Positions 43,401-55,064 of a stretch of DNA of 64,000 nt are shown here, in pieces (positions within the stretch are counted from its first letter, which is position 1; each line of letters starts with the position of its first letter). The DNA is from Cervus elaphus (Eukaryota > Chordata > Mammalia > Artiodactyla > Cervidae). The stretch spans positions 52,786,001 through 52,850,000 of the forward strand of contig NC_057835.1 of NCBI RefSeq assembly GCF_910594005.1. The letters are read 5' to 3'. Position numbers and translations under genes: made by a program. The notes under the pieces were generated by a model. That model saw only the letters and a program-made list of their open reading frames with translations. It was not told the origin of the DNA and searched no databases.

Positions 43401-43820
43401 TTTGATGAGTTTTTTTAAAATATTCACTTTCATGCAACCATCACCTTCATCAAGATATAGACTAGTAATAAACAACAAATAAAATTCTTAACGTGAGTAT
43501 TTCTTCATGGTATAATTTGGCTATTAATTTTTTTTCTGTACATTGCAGTTTTTACTTAATGACTCCATCATTTTGTAATTTAGGAAATATTTAAATGCAA
43601 TTATAAAACAAAAATACTATATTTCACAGTTTATATGATTTCTCTGTCTTGTTAAAACATTAAATTTACAAGATATTTTCTATACAGTTTGTCAACAAAG
43701 CATATTTAAACATTAATAATGCCAAAAATCATTTAAATTCCCCAGCTTTGTTAGTATTTTACAAATAATAGATATTTTGCACAATAACAATTTTGTGTTA
43801 GCTTTTAATATACTAAAATT
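43401..43820. other. Unassigned AT-rich stretch
   Basis: No recognisable gene or repeat. Confidence 0.5.
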
Positions 43821-43935
43821 TCCTGGAGGAGGGCACGGCAACCCACTCCAGTTTTCTTGACTGGAGAATTTCATGGACAGAGGGGCCTGGGTGGACTGCG
43901 ATCTGTAGCATGACTGAAGTGACTTAGCCTGTGTG
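43821..43935 (+). mobile_element. Bov-tA/BovA SINE body fragment
   Basis: 'TTCCTGGAGGAGGGCACGGC', 'CACTCCAGTTTTCTTGACTG', 'TGACTGAAGTGACTTAGCCT'. The tRNA head is absent, and the part between 'GGGTGGACTGCGATCTG' and the end is shortened. Confidence 0.88.
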
Positions 43936-46390
43936 CAGGCATACTAAATTTAATGTGATTTCCATTTGTATCTTATTTTATTATTTAAGTAATAAAAGCA
44001 TTTATTAATTTTTCTGCAATCATATTTCTGTTCCATTTCTGAAATTCTGAAAAAAGAACTGATTGAAACAAAAACATTCCCTTTAATAGAATTATTTTTT
44101 AAGCTCGAGAAACAGAAGAATATGGGCAAAATCTTTATTTAAGAAAATCCAGCAATAATGAAAACAAAGAAATCTATCATTGTAGAACTGTGGTAATTGC
44201 ATACTTTCTTAATGATTAAACTAATGATTTAATGCTTAGAATTTAAAGGCTTGGCAGAACTCCTCAAGCAAACAAACAAACAGAAAAGACTGGCTATGGG
44301 TTCTACTTCTCAACAACAGCATTAGCTTGAAATTTATGTTGGAAAATACTGTCTTTATTATATAAAGATTCAAATCCCTCAAGTGTTGTAACTTCACATA
44401 TAATGTAGGCAATTGAGTATTATTTGGCCTAGGTTTAATGCTTAAAGTTTGAAATCCTGCTACCAAGAAGGATGAGGTCACTGACATATAAATTTACATA
44501 TACATACATATAAGTTAAATAAATTAAATGAATTAATCAGTTTAATCAAATTAAGAAATTTCATCTTTAACTGAGCAAAGGGAAACCTTTCACACTGTTT
44601 TTTGCCTGACTGCTGATTTAACAATAAATCTACAGATCTAGAAAAGTTATCACATTTCAAGATAATCTGAATTTTGGTTTGTGCAGGCACGATAATGAAA
44701 TAAAATGATACTGATTACATAGCCACATTACATGATTTTGAAACATTCATGATTATTTAAACAGAGACAGAATAATTCAATGATTAGTTAAATGGAGACA
44801 GAAATTTTAGAAATGTCTGTAAGTTTTAAAAATACTAGTTATTAGGCTGTGGAGACTGATTGATTATCTATTGCTTATTGTATCTGGAAATGCCTCAGTT
44901 TTCTACATAATAGTTACAAATTTCCAGTTAAGTGTAACTTGGTGACTTAAGGTTAAAAGTGAAGGTAAATGTGCCTCATATATCATGATATTACTTATAT
45001 CAGTTAAATTTTGCAAAGGTATAGTGTGGAAACACTTTTTACTCAATAAGTAACAAAAGAAAACAAAAATTCCTATATTATTTTATACTTATTTACTTGT
45101 ATAAATTCCTAAATCTCTCACAGCCTGTTCCAGAGAATAATAAAAGAAAAACATGTTCAGAATTACTTTCTATGTTTGTAGTAGTGTGTTATTATAAGCC
45201 ATTTCTTTTCTTGCTTTGGAAAGAGGTTGTAAAAAAATATTCTTTGGTTTCTATTACAATGCCAATTCCATTTAATACCAATGCCAAGTTAATACATATC
45301 TTGTGCTTCTTTAATCACACAATCAGCTATTTCTAAATCTCAAAGACTATTAACTCACTTTTTGTACTCTTGAAATGCTACTGAATACTAGAATTTTTGA
45401 AGGTGACTTGAAGCTTTACATCACTGTTATATTTTGTGTTCATTCCTTAAACATGTGTAATTAAACAAGCCAGTTTGTCAACCTGATGTATTCTCTTTTA
45501 TAATTGTGAAGAAAAGTTCTTTTAATATTTCAGAGGGCATATAATTAACTTTGCCATAGGCTTATTTTTACCCTATACTATTAGTTTTACGCTGCCATAT
45601 ACCATAGAGCATGCCAAACTCAGCTCAACATTATATCCAATGCTAGTATTTGGCTTTCTTGGTTATGACAAAATAAATTTTATAAACACATAATATTTAA
45701 TAAAACAATGTTTATTCTGTACTACTGTGTTTAATTCATGGGTTGAAAAACACATCCCTAGAATCAAGAGAGCTTAGGTTCAAATAGCAATAACAGCCTT
45801 CCATAAGCCTAGATCTTGGTTTCCCACAAAATGCACATTTTTAAGGATATTTGATTTCAAGAAAGATAAAATTATGTGAAATATTGATAATTAAAATATT
45901 TACAAAAAGTAAAAGAGTATAACTGATATTTCTTTTAAAAATACTTTCTAAAAATTAAAATAATTGTTTTATAAAAAGTAGAGTATCAAATAAAAATCTT
46001 TACAAGTTTTGAAAATATAATCCATCACATTGGTGGTATATTTTCCCAACAATTAACAGTTTCTAAAATACATCTCTGCATATTTTGTTGTCTTTGAGAA
46101 ATAACGGGCCTTGTATAAGTCAACCTTATACAAAAAGCATAAAAAAAAAAAAAAAAGCAATTTTAAGTCATTTTTTTCCATTCCTATCTCAGAGAAGATT
46201 AAGTAAGTAATCTTCTTACTTAAAAGAGTGTATCCTGTCTTTTTCACACCAAATATAATTAAAAATTGAACAGAATTATGGAACAGTTCTTTGAGCACTC
46301 TAAAATATATTTTAACCAATTAATACGGCAGAAACATTTGTTAAGAAGATAAAGAAACAATTAATAAAAGTAGGTATGCAGTTGCTCATC
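43936..46390. other. Long unassigned AT-rich region
   Basis: About 2.4 kb. Frames of 60-88 codons occur on both strands (e.g. 44236-44487, 45097-45336, 46053-46319) without domains, signal peptides or splice context that I can support. The last is inflated by a poly-A run at 46141-46156. Nothing is called here. Confidence 0.5.
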
Positions 46391-46402
46391 AGTACATGAA
46401 AT

Positions 46403-46596
46403 GAAAATGAAAGTCACTCAGTCATGCCCAACTCTTTGCAACTCCATGGACTATATAATCCATGGAATTCTCTAGGCCAAAATACTGGGATGGGTAGCTA
46501 TTCCCATCTCCAGGAGATCTTTCCAACCCAGAGATTGAACCGAGGTCTCCCTCATTGCAGGCAGATTCTTTACCAGCTGAGCCACCAGGGAACCCT
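46403..46596 (-). mobile_element. Bov-tA SINE, near-perfect target-site duplication
   Basis: 'GAAAATGAAAGTCACTCAGT' to the head TGAGCCACCAGGGAACCCT. AGTACATGAAAT at 46391-46402 and AGTATATGAAAT at 46597-46608 differ at one position, so the insertion is somewhat older than those with exact duplications. Confidence 0.94.
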
Positions 46597-46756
46597 AGTA
46601 TATGAAATAATATATAGTAAAACTGCTATTAGGAAAATAAAAATTAAAGTAAAATCAATTTAAGTTTTTACTATTTTTTATTAGTAAAGCTATTTGATTA
46701 GTAATATCAAGTAGTGCCATGAATGTGAAGAATAAGAACTGACCTTTATTGTTGGT

Positions 46757-46840
46757 GGGAGATACAGGGAGGCTTGGTCTGCAGCTGTCCATGGGGTCAC
46801 AAAGAATCAGACATGACTGAGTGAACTGAACTGAACTGGT
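46757..46840 (+). mobile_element. BovB extreme 3' end, 84 bp
   Basis: 'GGGAGATACAGGGAGGCTTG', 'GTCCATGGGGTCACAAAGAA' and a GAACTGAACTGAACTG pentamer tail. It is the shortest BovB piece in the window. Confidence 0.85.
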
Positions 46841-46954
46841 ACATACACAGACATAATCTCCATATCACCTGGGGAAGGAAATTACACAAAAATTGCCAAA
46901 ATACACCTGGGAAAAATATCCGTATATGGGACGTATATTTATGTATAAAGCTAA

Positions 46955-47184
46955 CACTGGTAGCTCAGCAGTAAAGAATCCGTCTGCCATGCAGGAGACC
47001 ACAAGCAGTGTAGGAGAAGCAGATTCGATCCTTGAATTGGGAAGATCCAGGGGAGAGGGGAGAAGGAGAAAAGAAAATGGCAACCCACTCCGGTATTCTT
47101 GCCTGAAAAATTCCATGGAGAGAGGAGTGTGGCAGGCTACAGTCCATAAGGTCACAAAGATTCGGACACAACTCGGTGACTAAA
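46955..47184 (+). mobile_element. Bov-tA SINE, sense
   Basis: Degraded head 'CACTGGTAGCTCAGCAGTAA', an insertion between the A and B boxes ('CACAAGCAGTGTAGGAGAAG'), B box GATTCGATCCT, full body and 'ACACAACTCGGTGACTAAAG'. It abuts an opposite-strand SINE. Confidence 0.92.
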
Positions 47185-47185
47185 G

Positions 47186-47403
47186 TGAAAGTGTTAGTCA
47201 CTCAGTTGTGTTTGACTCTTTGTGAAACCACAGACTGTAGCCCACTGTGCTCCTCTGCCCATGGAATTTTCCAGGCAAAAACACCAGAATGGGTTCCCAT
47301 TTCCTACTCCAGAGGATCTTCCTGACCCAGGGATCGAATCTGTGTCTCCTGTCTCACCTGCTTTATAGGCAGATTCTTTACAGTTTGAGCCAACAGGAAA
47401 GTC
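47186..47403 (-). mobile_element. Bov-tA SINE, antisense, tail-to-tail with neighbour
   Basis: 'GAAAGTGTTAGTCACTCAGT', 'GCAAAAACACCAGAATGGGT', reversed B box GGGATCGAATC with a CTCCTGTCTCACCTGC insertion, head TTGAGCCAACAGGAAAGTCC. Together with the SINE at 46955 it forms an inverted pair with almost no spacer. Confidence 0.93.
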
Positions 47404-47454
47404 CATTTTATTCATAAATCTAACAGTTAAATAGAAGCTATGGTGTATAGCTAT

Positions 47455-47645
47455 GATCACCAACTAAATGGCAGGAACAATGCCAAGTTCCTTAAATGTA
47501 TTAATACATTTACTTCTAGAAAATGAACCTGTGACATAAGTACAAATATTATCTACATTTTACAGAAGAAGAAACTAAGAGAAATTAAAACATTAGGTTT
47601 GTATCAAACAGGCAGCATGTGTGGAGATTATAATTCCAAAGTAGT
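47455..47645 (-). mobile_element. MIR SINE remnant
   Basis: Reversed MIR landmarks: 'AACAATGCCAAGTTCCTTAA', 'TATTATCTACATTTTACAGA', 'AAGAAACTAAGAGAAATTAA'. The tRNA-derived end is poorly preserved. Confidence 0.65.
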
Positions 47646-47679
47646 CCTTCAGATATTTATACCATGAAATATTATGGAA

Positions 47680-48390
47680 GAGCCAAAGGAAGTGATGACC
47701 AGATTATATGTATTGAAAATAAGAGCTCTAAGTGAAATAAATCAGATTTGAGAAAGACAAATACTATATGATCTCACTTACATGTTAGTCACTCAGTCAT
47801 GTCCAACTCTTTGTGACCCCGTGGACTGAAGCCCACCAGGCTCCTCTGTTCATGGTCATTCTCCAGGCAAGAATACTAGAGTGGGTAGCCATTTCCTCTC
47901 CAGGAAATCTTTCCAACCCAGGGATTGAACCCAGATCTCCCAAACGGCAAGCAGATTCTTTACCATATAAGCCACCAGGGAAGCCCAATGATGTGGAATC
48001 TAAAAAACAACCCAACAAAACTCAGAGATACAGAGAACAGATCGGTGATCCCCAAAGGTAAGAATGTGGGTGGGGGAAAAATGAGTGAATGTAGACAAAA
48101 GTAGACAATAGGTATAAACTTCCTGTTATAAAATAAAATAAATATGCCTTGGAGATGTAATGTACAGCATGGTGACTATAGTCATAATACTGTATTATAT
48201 ATTTGAAAGTTTCTAAGAGATTATATCTTTAAAGTTCTCATCATAAGAAAAAAAATATGCAACTTAATGGGGTGATGGCATGTTAACTAAATTTACCATG
48301 GTGATCGATTCTTAATATATACAAATATCAAATCATTATGTTATATACCTGAAACTAATATGTCCATTATATCTAAATTTTTAAAAAACA
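47680..48390 (+). mobile_element. L1 3' UTR, split by a SINE
   Basis: Sense L1 end: 'TACTATATGATCTCACTTAC' before the SINE, 'ATGTGGAATCTAAAAAACAA' after it, then 'ATGTACAGCATGGTGACTAT' near 48161 and 'TTATATACCTGAAACTAATA' near 48341. The A-rich end is near 48385. Non-coding. Confidence 0.85.
47785..47987 (-). mobile_element. Bov-tA SINE inside L1 3' UTR
   Basis: 'GTTAGTCACTCAGTCATGTC' through the body to head ATAAGCCACCAGGGAAGCCC. L1 words on the two sides join naturally when it is set aside. Confidence 0.94.
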
Positions 48391-48957
48391 ACTATTGCAG
48401 TGCCAAATACTAGAGAATTTATTTTAATAGACTCATTCATTATTAAAACCCACAAGTAATGAGTGCTATGAAAAATTGTAGAAAAAAAAAAGAATTGTTA
48501 TTACTTAAATTCCACTAATCAACTAATTTTAAAGTAACTTTCCAGATAGTCTACTACTATTCCTGCATAAGCTCTTGGTTTAGTAATATTTTGTAGAAAA
48601 ACTGTGTGTCTCTTCTGCTTATTCTGCCAAAGGGAACTCAAGAGCCTGCACACTAGACAGTTGACATCACTGAATTCATGTGATGTGAATTACACTTACA
48701 CTCAATTCTGTAACTCCCTGACATTCTTCCACTAAATTCCTTTACTGTTTAAAATAGCTAGAGGATCTTCTATTTATTCTTTTTCTTCCCTAGCTTTTTA
48801 CTTCTTCCCAAAAGGATTCTGGTAATACATTGTCAGTAGCAAAGTTTTTATGATAAAACAACGATTTGGGATATGTAAAATGACACATATTCTCCTCCTG
48901 TGAAAGTGATGAGAAAGTATTCTGTTGTGTTCTTTACTCTAAATCCCCAAGTACCAC
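48391..48957. other. Unassigned stretch
   Basis: No recognisable feature apart from short A runs. Confidence 0.5.
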
Positions 48958-48968
48958 TGTATTCAGAG

Positions 48969-49182
48969 GTGGTGGTGGTGTAGTCGCTAAATCATGTCTA
49001 AGTCTTGTGACCCCATGGACTGTTGTCCACCAAGCTTCTCTATACATGGGATTCTCCAGTCAAGAATACTGGAGTGGGTTGCCATTTCCTTCTCCAGGGG
49101 ATCTTTCTGACCCAGGGATCAAAACCCAGTCCCCTGCATTGGCAGGTGGATTCTTTACCACTGAGCCACCAGGGAAGCCCAT
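48969..49182 (-). mobile_element. Bov-tA SINE with 11-bp target-site duplication
   Basis: A (GTG)n tail, 'TAGTCGCTAAATCATGTCTA', full body, reversed B box in GGGATCAAAACCC and head TGAGCCACCAGGGAAGCCC. TGTATTCAGAG lies at 48958-48968 and 49183-49193. Confidence 0.95.
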
Positions 49183-49193
49183 TGTATTCAGAG

Positions 49194-49859
49194 TAAGGAT
49201 ATAACCATGAGTTCAGCTAACATAATGAATGTGATTCTGCTCCTTAGGCAAACTGCTTAACAATGTTCTTGTAGTCCTACAGTAAACATCATCCCTCCCC
49301 CAACTTGGTTTCAAAATAAAAAAAATAAATTCAGAAAATATTCAGATGTTTTTAGAAGAGAGGGATGCAGCAATTTTTTCTATTACCTACTGAAAATCAT
49401 AGAATAACTTCATCCTCTTTATCTTCTTTCCTCAGTCACTTCCCATTTTGTCATAATGTTGACAAAAGTTTTTGAAAAAAAATAAAACCCCACACAGAGA
49501 GGTAGTACAGTAAGAGCCATTACTTAAAGTTAGAGGGAGGAAAAGTCATATTTAAAAGATAAAAATGTTAAAAGAGTTATTGGTGAAAGAAGTTTAAAAA
49601 TATCAGGGAATTTTATTTTAATTGTTGAAAGGAGAAAATATTAAGAAACAAAGCAATACAAAATTAAGAATAATAGATTTTCTAAATAAAATTTATGACA
49701 TAATAAAAACAAGAGAAAGATTAAAGACTAAGACATTTTCAAAGGGACTATTAAAATATATAAAGATACTAGGATTCTATGTGAACATTAAGATTGCATA
49801 AAATAATGACACAAGAGAACAAAGGAGGAAAATCTTTGAGTTCAGATATTAGATACAAA
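49194..49859. other. Unassigned AT-rich stretch
   Basis: A-rich on the plus strand, no frame above 60 codons, and no repeat that I can name. Confidence 0.5.
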
Positions 49860-49977
49860 TGCAATGGACATGAATTTGGGCAAACTTCGGGAGATGGTGA
49901 GGGACAGAGAGGCCTGGTGGACTGTAGTCATGGGGTCACAAAGAGTTGGACATGACTGGGTAACTGAACAACAACAA
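49860..49977 (+). mobile_element. BovB 3' end, AAC tail
   Basis: 'GCAATGGACATGAATTTGGG', 'GGAGATGGTGAGGGACAGAG', 'GTTGGACATGACTGGG' and a CAACAACAAT tail. AGATACAAA at 49851-49859 and AGATGCAAA just after the tail differ at one base and may be its duplication. Confidence 0.9.
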
Positions 49978-50344
49978 TAGATGCAAACACTAAAGTCATA
50001 TATTCAGGAAAATGTTTGAAATATGAGTAAAATGCATTCTTACTTTGATTTGTTGGAAAAATAACAAAATGCACATTCTAAAAGCTCTTTTCCTTATTAA
50101 TAATTTTATATGCTGTTTTTTATCTGCAGTCTTGATTTCTTACTTAGGCCAAATATAAATAAGAAAAGCAAAGTTCTAATTATTCACATCTGGGATAGCA
50201 TTTCCTCCAAATCACAACAAATCAATTATAAACTATATTATAGACAGAGGAGATGCATTTTTCCACCCTTTGGGAAAAGTCTCTAATGTGAATGAACCAA
50301 ACCCAATGCTTGATCTTACAATATGAATGAAAGCTCCTAGGGGT
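49978..50344. other. Unassigned AT-rich stretch
   Basis: Nothing recognisable. Confidence 0.5.
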
Positions 50345-50478
50345 GGATCCCTCCAGGAAAGGAGTGGCAATCTACTCTATTCTTGCCTGAAAAATTCCAA
50401 GGACAGAGGAGCCCGGTGGGCTATATAGTCCATGGGGTCACAAAGAGTCAGACAAGACTGAGCATGCACACAGCACAA
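50345..50478 (+). mobile_element. Bov-tA SINE body fragment
   Basis: 'GGATCCCTCCAGGAAAGGAG', 'CTATTCTTGCCTGAAAAATT', 'AGACAAGACTGAGCATGCAC'. The tRNA head is missing, with the text starting in the body. Confidence 0.9.
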
Positions 50479-52283
50479 CGGCAGTACACGAAAAACACGC
50501 AAGCAAAATTCTTACCTTCCTGTACTACATGAATTAAATGTGAATAAAACCATACAGATATGTATATAGTTTTATACATACACCTGTATATGAACATTTC
50601 CATATTTACACATGTGTGTGTATATATTAAACATAGGTAAAAGCATTTCTAGTCACTAGGGACTAAAACTATTGACTGCACAACATGAAGCTTTACATAT
50701 TCATTTCTTAAAGGAATAGAGATAATATCATACAGTATAAATCAACAATGGCATGCATTTGGAAACCCAATCAAAGTTCATAGTCCTTGGGTTATTGTAA
50801 AACATTAAGAAATGAAAGAGTTGCGCCACAGTAAAAAGACCAAAAGTGATTTCAAAAAGATATCAAAGAAGGTAATTATAAAATTAATTGATTGATTTCT
50901 CTCCATATTCAAGGATAATTATAAAATTAGGATACCTAAAACCTCTAAGGAAATGTTTTAATTTTTTAATGAAATAAGAAAAAAACAAGCAAAAAAAAAA
51001 AAAATCCCAGAGCATCACAGTCATGCGCTCATTCTTTTCTTATCCAATTACCAAAGTGAAGAACACTGCACAGAAGGAACTGATTTCAGAAAAATGGTAA
51101 AAATCTATATCTAGGCAAGTTAAATTTAAGACAGATTTAAGACATGCTAGTGGAGATGTTAATCATGTACTAGAATACACACAACTGGAATTCAAATGAG
51201 TCATATAGTCATTATCATATGGGTGCTGTTTAAAAAGAAAAAGGCCACGTGAAAAGTAAGTATAAAGAGGAAAAAGGGTTCTGAGGCCTAATCCCTAGAG
51301 ATCTCAACATTTAGAAGTCTAAAAACGATTTAAAGTGAGAGAAAAATTAAGAAGACATAACATCAAACAATGTGCTAAAGAATCCTTAAGTATCTGATTG
51401 TACAGTTTGGATTATTTATAGGTGAATATGACTGCTACTCATTTACTCACATATAAATATTACTTCTGCCCATACACAGAGATTTACTTACCCCTAAACA
51501 TCATTATATAATTTGCCTTTTGGTTTTGCCTGAAGCTGGCCCAAATATCATGTTGAATATATGGATTTAAGTTGTGTTGATAACTTTTGATTTTTTTTTA
51601 TACCCTGTAGGTAAATTTTCTCTTTTTAGTTCTAATAAGTCTTTAAAAGGTTAAGGCCTAAAGGAAAGTAATTAAATAAACTTTTTTTCTTGTTTCCTCT
51701 TTTCATGTTTTCAAACAGAATAATTAGATGACTTCTATTTGTTTTTACACTTGGGGCTATTTTTAGAACTTAATATATGGAATATCGTCAGTTAATAATA
51801 AAACCTTTGAACAAGAACTTTTTCTATTCTGCCCATTTTTTAAATCCCATGGTTAATGACATCTTAGATTATAATCATAATCTAATTTCTCTAGGGGATG
51901 AGTGAGTAACTTTTAATATTTTAATGTTATTGCTTAAAAAAAACTGAAAATGTGGGAAGAGGATTTAAACATGAAACCAATTACTTCTCTATTCCTTCAG
52001 TTAGAGGAAGTTTAAATTGGGATTAATGAGTGCTTGGAGGCACTTTTTAAAAAACAGTTTCTTGAGGTGAAAAGTATATGCAAAAAAAGAGAACATATTT
52101 TGAGTACATTATGACTTTTGACAAATTAATAGATATGAGAAAACTCAACATACCAAGAAAATGAACATTTCCTCCACACCCCAAATTTCCTAGTACCTCT
52201 TTGTAACCCGTTTTCCCCCTCAACATCATTCATAAACAATCATTGCTTTGCTTTTCTTTATTACAGATTAAAGTGCATATTTT
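50479..52283. other. Long unassigned AT-rich region
   Basis: 1.8 kb without a recognisable repeat or a frame longer than 60 codons. It includes a TA/TG-rich tract near 50560-50635 and a poly-A run near 50990-51004. Confidence 0.5.
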
Positions 52284-52664
52284 AGGGCTTCCCTGGTAGC
52301 TCAACTGGTAAAGAATCCACCTGCAACGCAGGAGACCTGGGTTCGATCCCTGGGTTGGGAAGATCCCCGGGAGAAGGGAACGCCTACCCACACAGTACTC
52401 TGGCCTGGCGAACTCCATACAGTCCACTCTCTGTGTAGACTGTAAAGAGTCTATGGGTCTTCCCAGTGCACCAGCCCCGAGCACTTGTCTCGGGGATCGG
52501 AATGGGGAATACATGTAAATCCGTGACTGATTCATGTCAATGTATGGCAAAAACCACTACAATATTGTAAAGTAATTAGCCTCCAACTAATAAAAATAAA
52601 TGGGGGGGGGGGGAAGAGTCTATGGGTCTCAAAGAGAGAAATGTAATGAGCTACTTTCACTTTT
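52284..52664 (+). mobile_element. Bov-tA SINE interrupted by a small L1 insert
   Basis: Head GGGCTTCCCTGGTAGCTCAA with a well preserved B box GGTTCGATCCC, body to 'GAGTCTATGGGTC' at 52459. After the insert it resumes with 'TCAAAGAGAGAAATG' and ends 'GAGCTACTTTCACTTTTC'. The host SINE is otherwise close to standard. Confidence 0.92.
52461..52613 (+). mobile_element. Ruminant L1 3' UTR fragment, 5'-inverted, poly-G tail
   Basis: The first ~30 bp ('TCCCAGTGCACCAGCCCCGA') are L1 3' UTR in antisense. The rest ('GGAATGGGGAATACATGTAA' to 'CTAATAAAAATAAAT') is the same L1 3' UTR in sense. The join is the inversion expected from twin priming. AAGAGTCTATGGGTCT flanks it at 52445-52460 and 52614-52629. 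The tail is a run of 12 G instead of A. Confidence 0.85.
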
Positions 52665-52729
52665 CATCCAACATATGGATTCAGAAAAATCATCTCTACT
52701 TTTGTTTCATTCATGTACTCACCTGTATC

Positions 52730-53835
52730 ATTAGTTGCTCCCTTTCTAATGTTGAACAGTCTAACATTTAATGGGTATACTACAATTTACCCATTCACTT
52801 TTTATGAACATTTGGTTTGATTCCAGATTTCGGCTATTGAAAATAAAAATGTATGGAAGTTTATGTACAAGTCTTTGTATGGATATTCACTTTCATTTCT
52901 TTTAGGTAGTTAGCTAGCAGTAGAAAGTTAGGTCACAGATAGATAGATATTTAACTGTTCAAGAAACTGCCAAATTGTTTTTCAAAGTAATCATAATATT
53001 TTACAGTCCTACAAGCAATGTAGAAGAGTACTAATTGCTCTTCATCCTTACCAATACTTGGCATATTCAGTTTTCACTTTGTTATTTTGTTGTTTTATGT
53101 TTATTAACACTATTACTATTAGTTTAGCCTCTAACATTTGCTTAGTCATATAATGATTTCATTTGCTTTTCTTGATAACTAATAACACTGAATTTCTCCT
53201 ATGCTTATTGATCATACATATCTCTTCTCTTCTAAGGTTTCTGTTCACTTTTCCCCATTATTATTGAACTGTTTTCCTCATTAGTAAAGTATTAGAATCT
53301 TTATTCTGATCACAAATCCGTTGTCTAATATGTGTCATCATTAATTTTGCTAATGTGACTGGTTCTTTCATTTTTTAAATGATATATTCTAAACATCAAA
53401 CTATAAAATAATATTTATCATGAAATCTGATGCATCAAATTTTAATAATGGTTCATGCCTTTTTTGTAGAAAGTAATGTCTACTCCACCATAGAAAAAAA
53501 GAATGGTTTCCTACTTTTGTTTGAAAGTTTTACTTTGTTTGAAAGTTTTGTTTGAAAGTCTTATGATCCATTTTGAGTTAATTTTATGTTTATAATATGA
53601 GGTAAGGGTCTATATTTATATTGAATATAGTTTCCTCTTTGAAACATCTTGTCAGCTTTGTCAAAATGAACTGACAATATAATGTGTATATATTTCTGGA
53701 CTCATTTTTTTTTCCATCCATGTACAATGTCTACTTTTTCACCACTATCAAACTGTCTTGATTATTATAACTATAAAGAACTTTTACCAATATAGTATAA
53801 CCAAAGATTTTGGAAGTAACTTCAGGGTATCAAAA
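52730..53835 (-). mobile_element. L1 ORF2 3' part, antisense
   Basis: The plus strand reads as reversed L1: 'CTGTTCAAGAAACTGCCAAA' near 52957, 'TGATCCATTTTGAGTTAATT' near 53565, 'ATATTTCTGGACTCATTTTT' near 53690, 'AAACTGTCTTGATTATTATA' near 53750. Highly diverged. The left border is approximate. Confidence 0.75.
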
Positions 53836-54394
53836 CTATGCTCACATCCAAATTTATATCCATCTGTCATTTATTCAAATGCAATTAAATTGGATTGTGC
53901 ATAGGTAGAGTCAAGGGAGATGAATGGGAAGCAGTGTGACTCTTCTGATTACCCAAAGCCTAAGTTTTCTATTCTTTAATCCCAAATTTTTAATTATCTT
54001 TATGCTTTATCTAGAGTTTCAGAAATAAGACATCCTTTTTTTCTTCCAGTCCTATCTGCTCTTTATCCTCATTTCTCCAGCATCTTGGTATTCTATGCTT
54101 TTTCCTATATTGTAATTATACATTTCACTATAAATCATTCCCTGGATATTAGTTTGTATCATCTTTGAGCTAAATTTCATCTTCTTCCTAGAAAATAAAC
54201 TACTTGGATCCTCCTACTTGAACTCAGTTGGGAAACAAATTTACTATGGTCCATCCCAAGTATACCAGGTCATTATGTGTGCTTGCTAAAGTAATAATTC
54301 TTCCACATTAAATTTAGATATAATCTGAAATTGAAAATCAGTAATTCAAGTCAACTCTCTCACTGCAAAGGTAAGAAAACTGGACACTATTCAT
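53836..54394. other. Unassigned AT-rich stretch
   Basis: No supportable feature. Confidence 0.5.
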
Positions 54395-54500
54395 TTTCTT
54401 CATTCATTTATTTAGCTCACATTTATTGAAATCAATAGTATTGTCATGCAACATGCTTGGGGCTACAATTATAAAGAGGGAGCACAACTAGATATAAAAT
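54395..54500 (-). mobile_element. Possible L2 3' end, antisense
   Basis: 'TCATTTATTTAGCTCACATT' and 'TATTGAAATCAATAG' followed by 'CATGCTTGGGGCTACAATTA' has the form of a reversed L2 tail. It is short and diverged. Confidence 0.45.
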
Positions 54501-54873
54501 AATAAGTTCTGTGGTGGAAATTTCATGTTTAAGACATCTTTGAAATATCCAAATTACAGGTAAAATAAGGAATAAGACATATATGTGTTTGTGATAGAGT
54601 GGTAATATAGAAAACAAAATTTACTCAGATAAGAGTCCTATAGAATCTATATGAACATGGGCTTTAGAATCTCACATAACAGGATTAACACCAGCTCAAC
54701 CCTGATATAAGAATTGGTACTTTCTTCTACTATACCCATGTCATACATGACTGTGCCCACTTTTTGTTTGTTTGTTTGCAACAAATGTCTTTTAGTGTTA
54801 AAAGAGGATAGAGGCAATTGACACAACATCTGAAAAATGTAGTATCAATTGCCCCTGTCTTATTGAAATATTA
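54501..54873. other. Unassigned stretch
   Basis: A 60-codon antisense frame at 54647-54829 has no motif. Nothing else seen. Confidence 0.5.
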
Positions 54874-55064
54874 GGGCTTCCCTGTGGCTCAGATGGTAGA
54901 AAATCCACCTGTAATTCAGGAGACCTGGGTTCAATACTTGGGTTGGGAGATATCCCCTCCAGTACTCTTGCCTAAAGAATTCCATGGGCAGAGGAGCCTG
55001 GTGGGTTACAATCTATGGGTTGTAAGAGTTGGACAGTATTGAATGACTGACACTTTCATTTTCT
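54874..55064 (+). mobile_element. Bov-tA SINE
   Basis: Head GGGCTTCCCTGTGGCTCAGA, B-box-like GGTTCAATACT, a deletion in the body ('GAGATATCCCCTCCAGTACT') and 'GACTGACACTTTCATTTTC' at the end. Confidence 0.93.

Noticed and set aside
3686..55064. tRNA-Glu-like heads with A and B boxes as possible tRNA genes
   Set aside because: Each is joined to a Bov-tA body and lacks a complete cloverleaf, so they are SINE heads and not tRNA genes.
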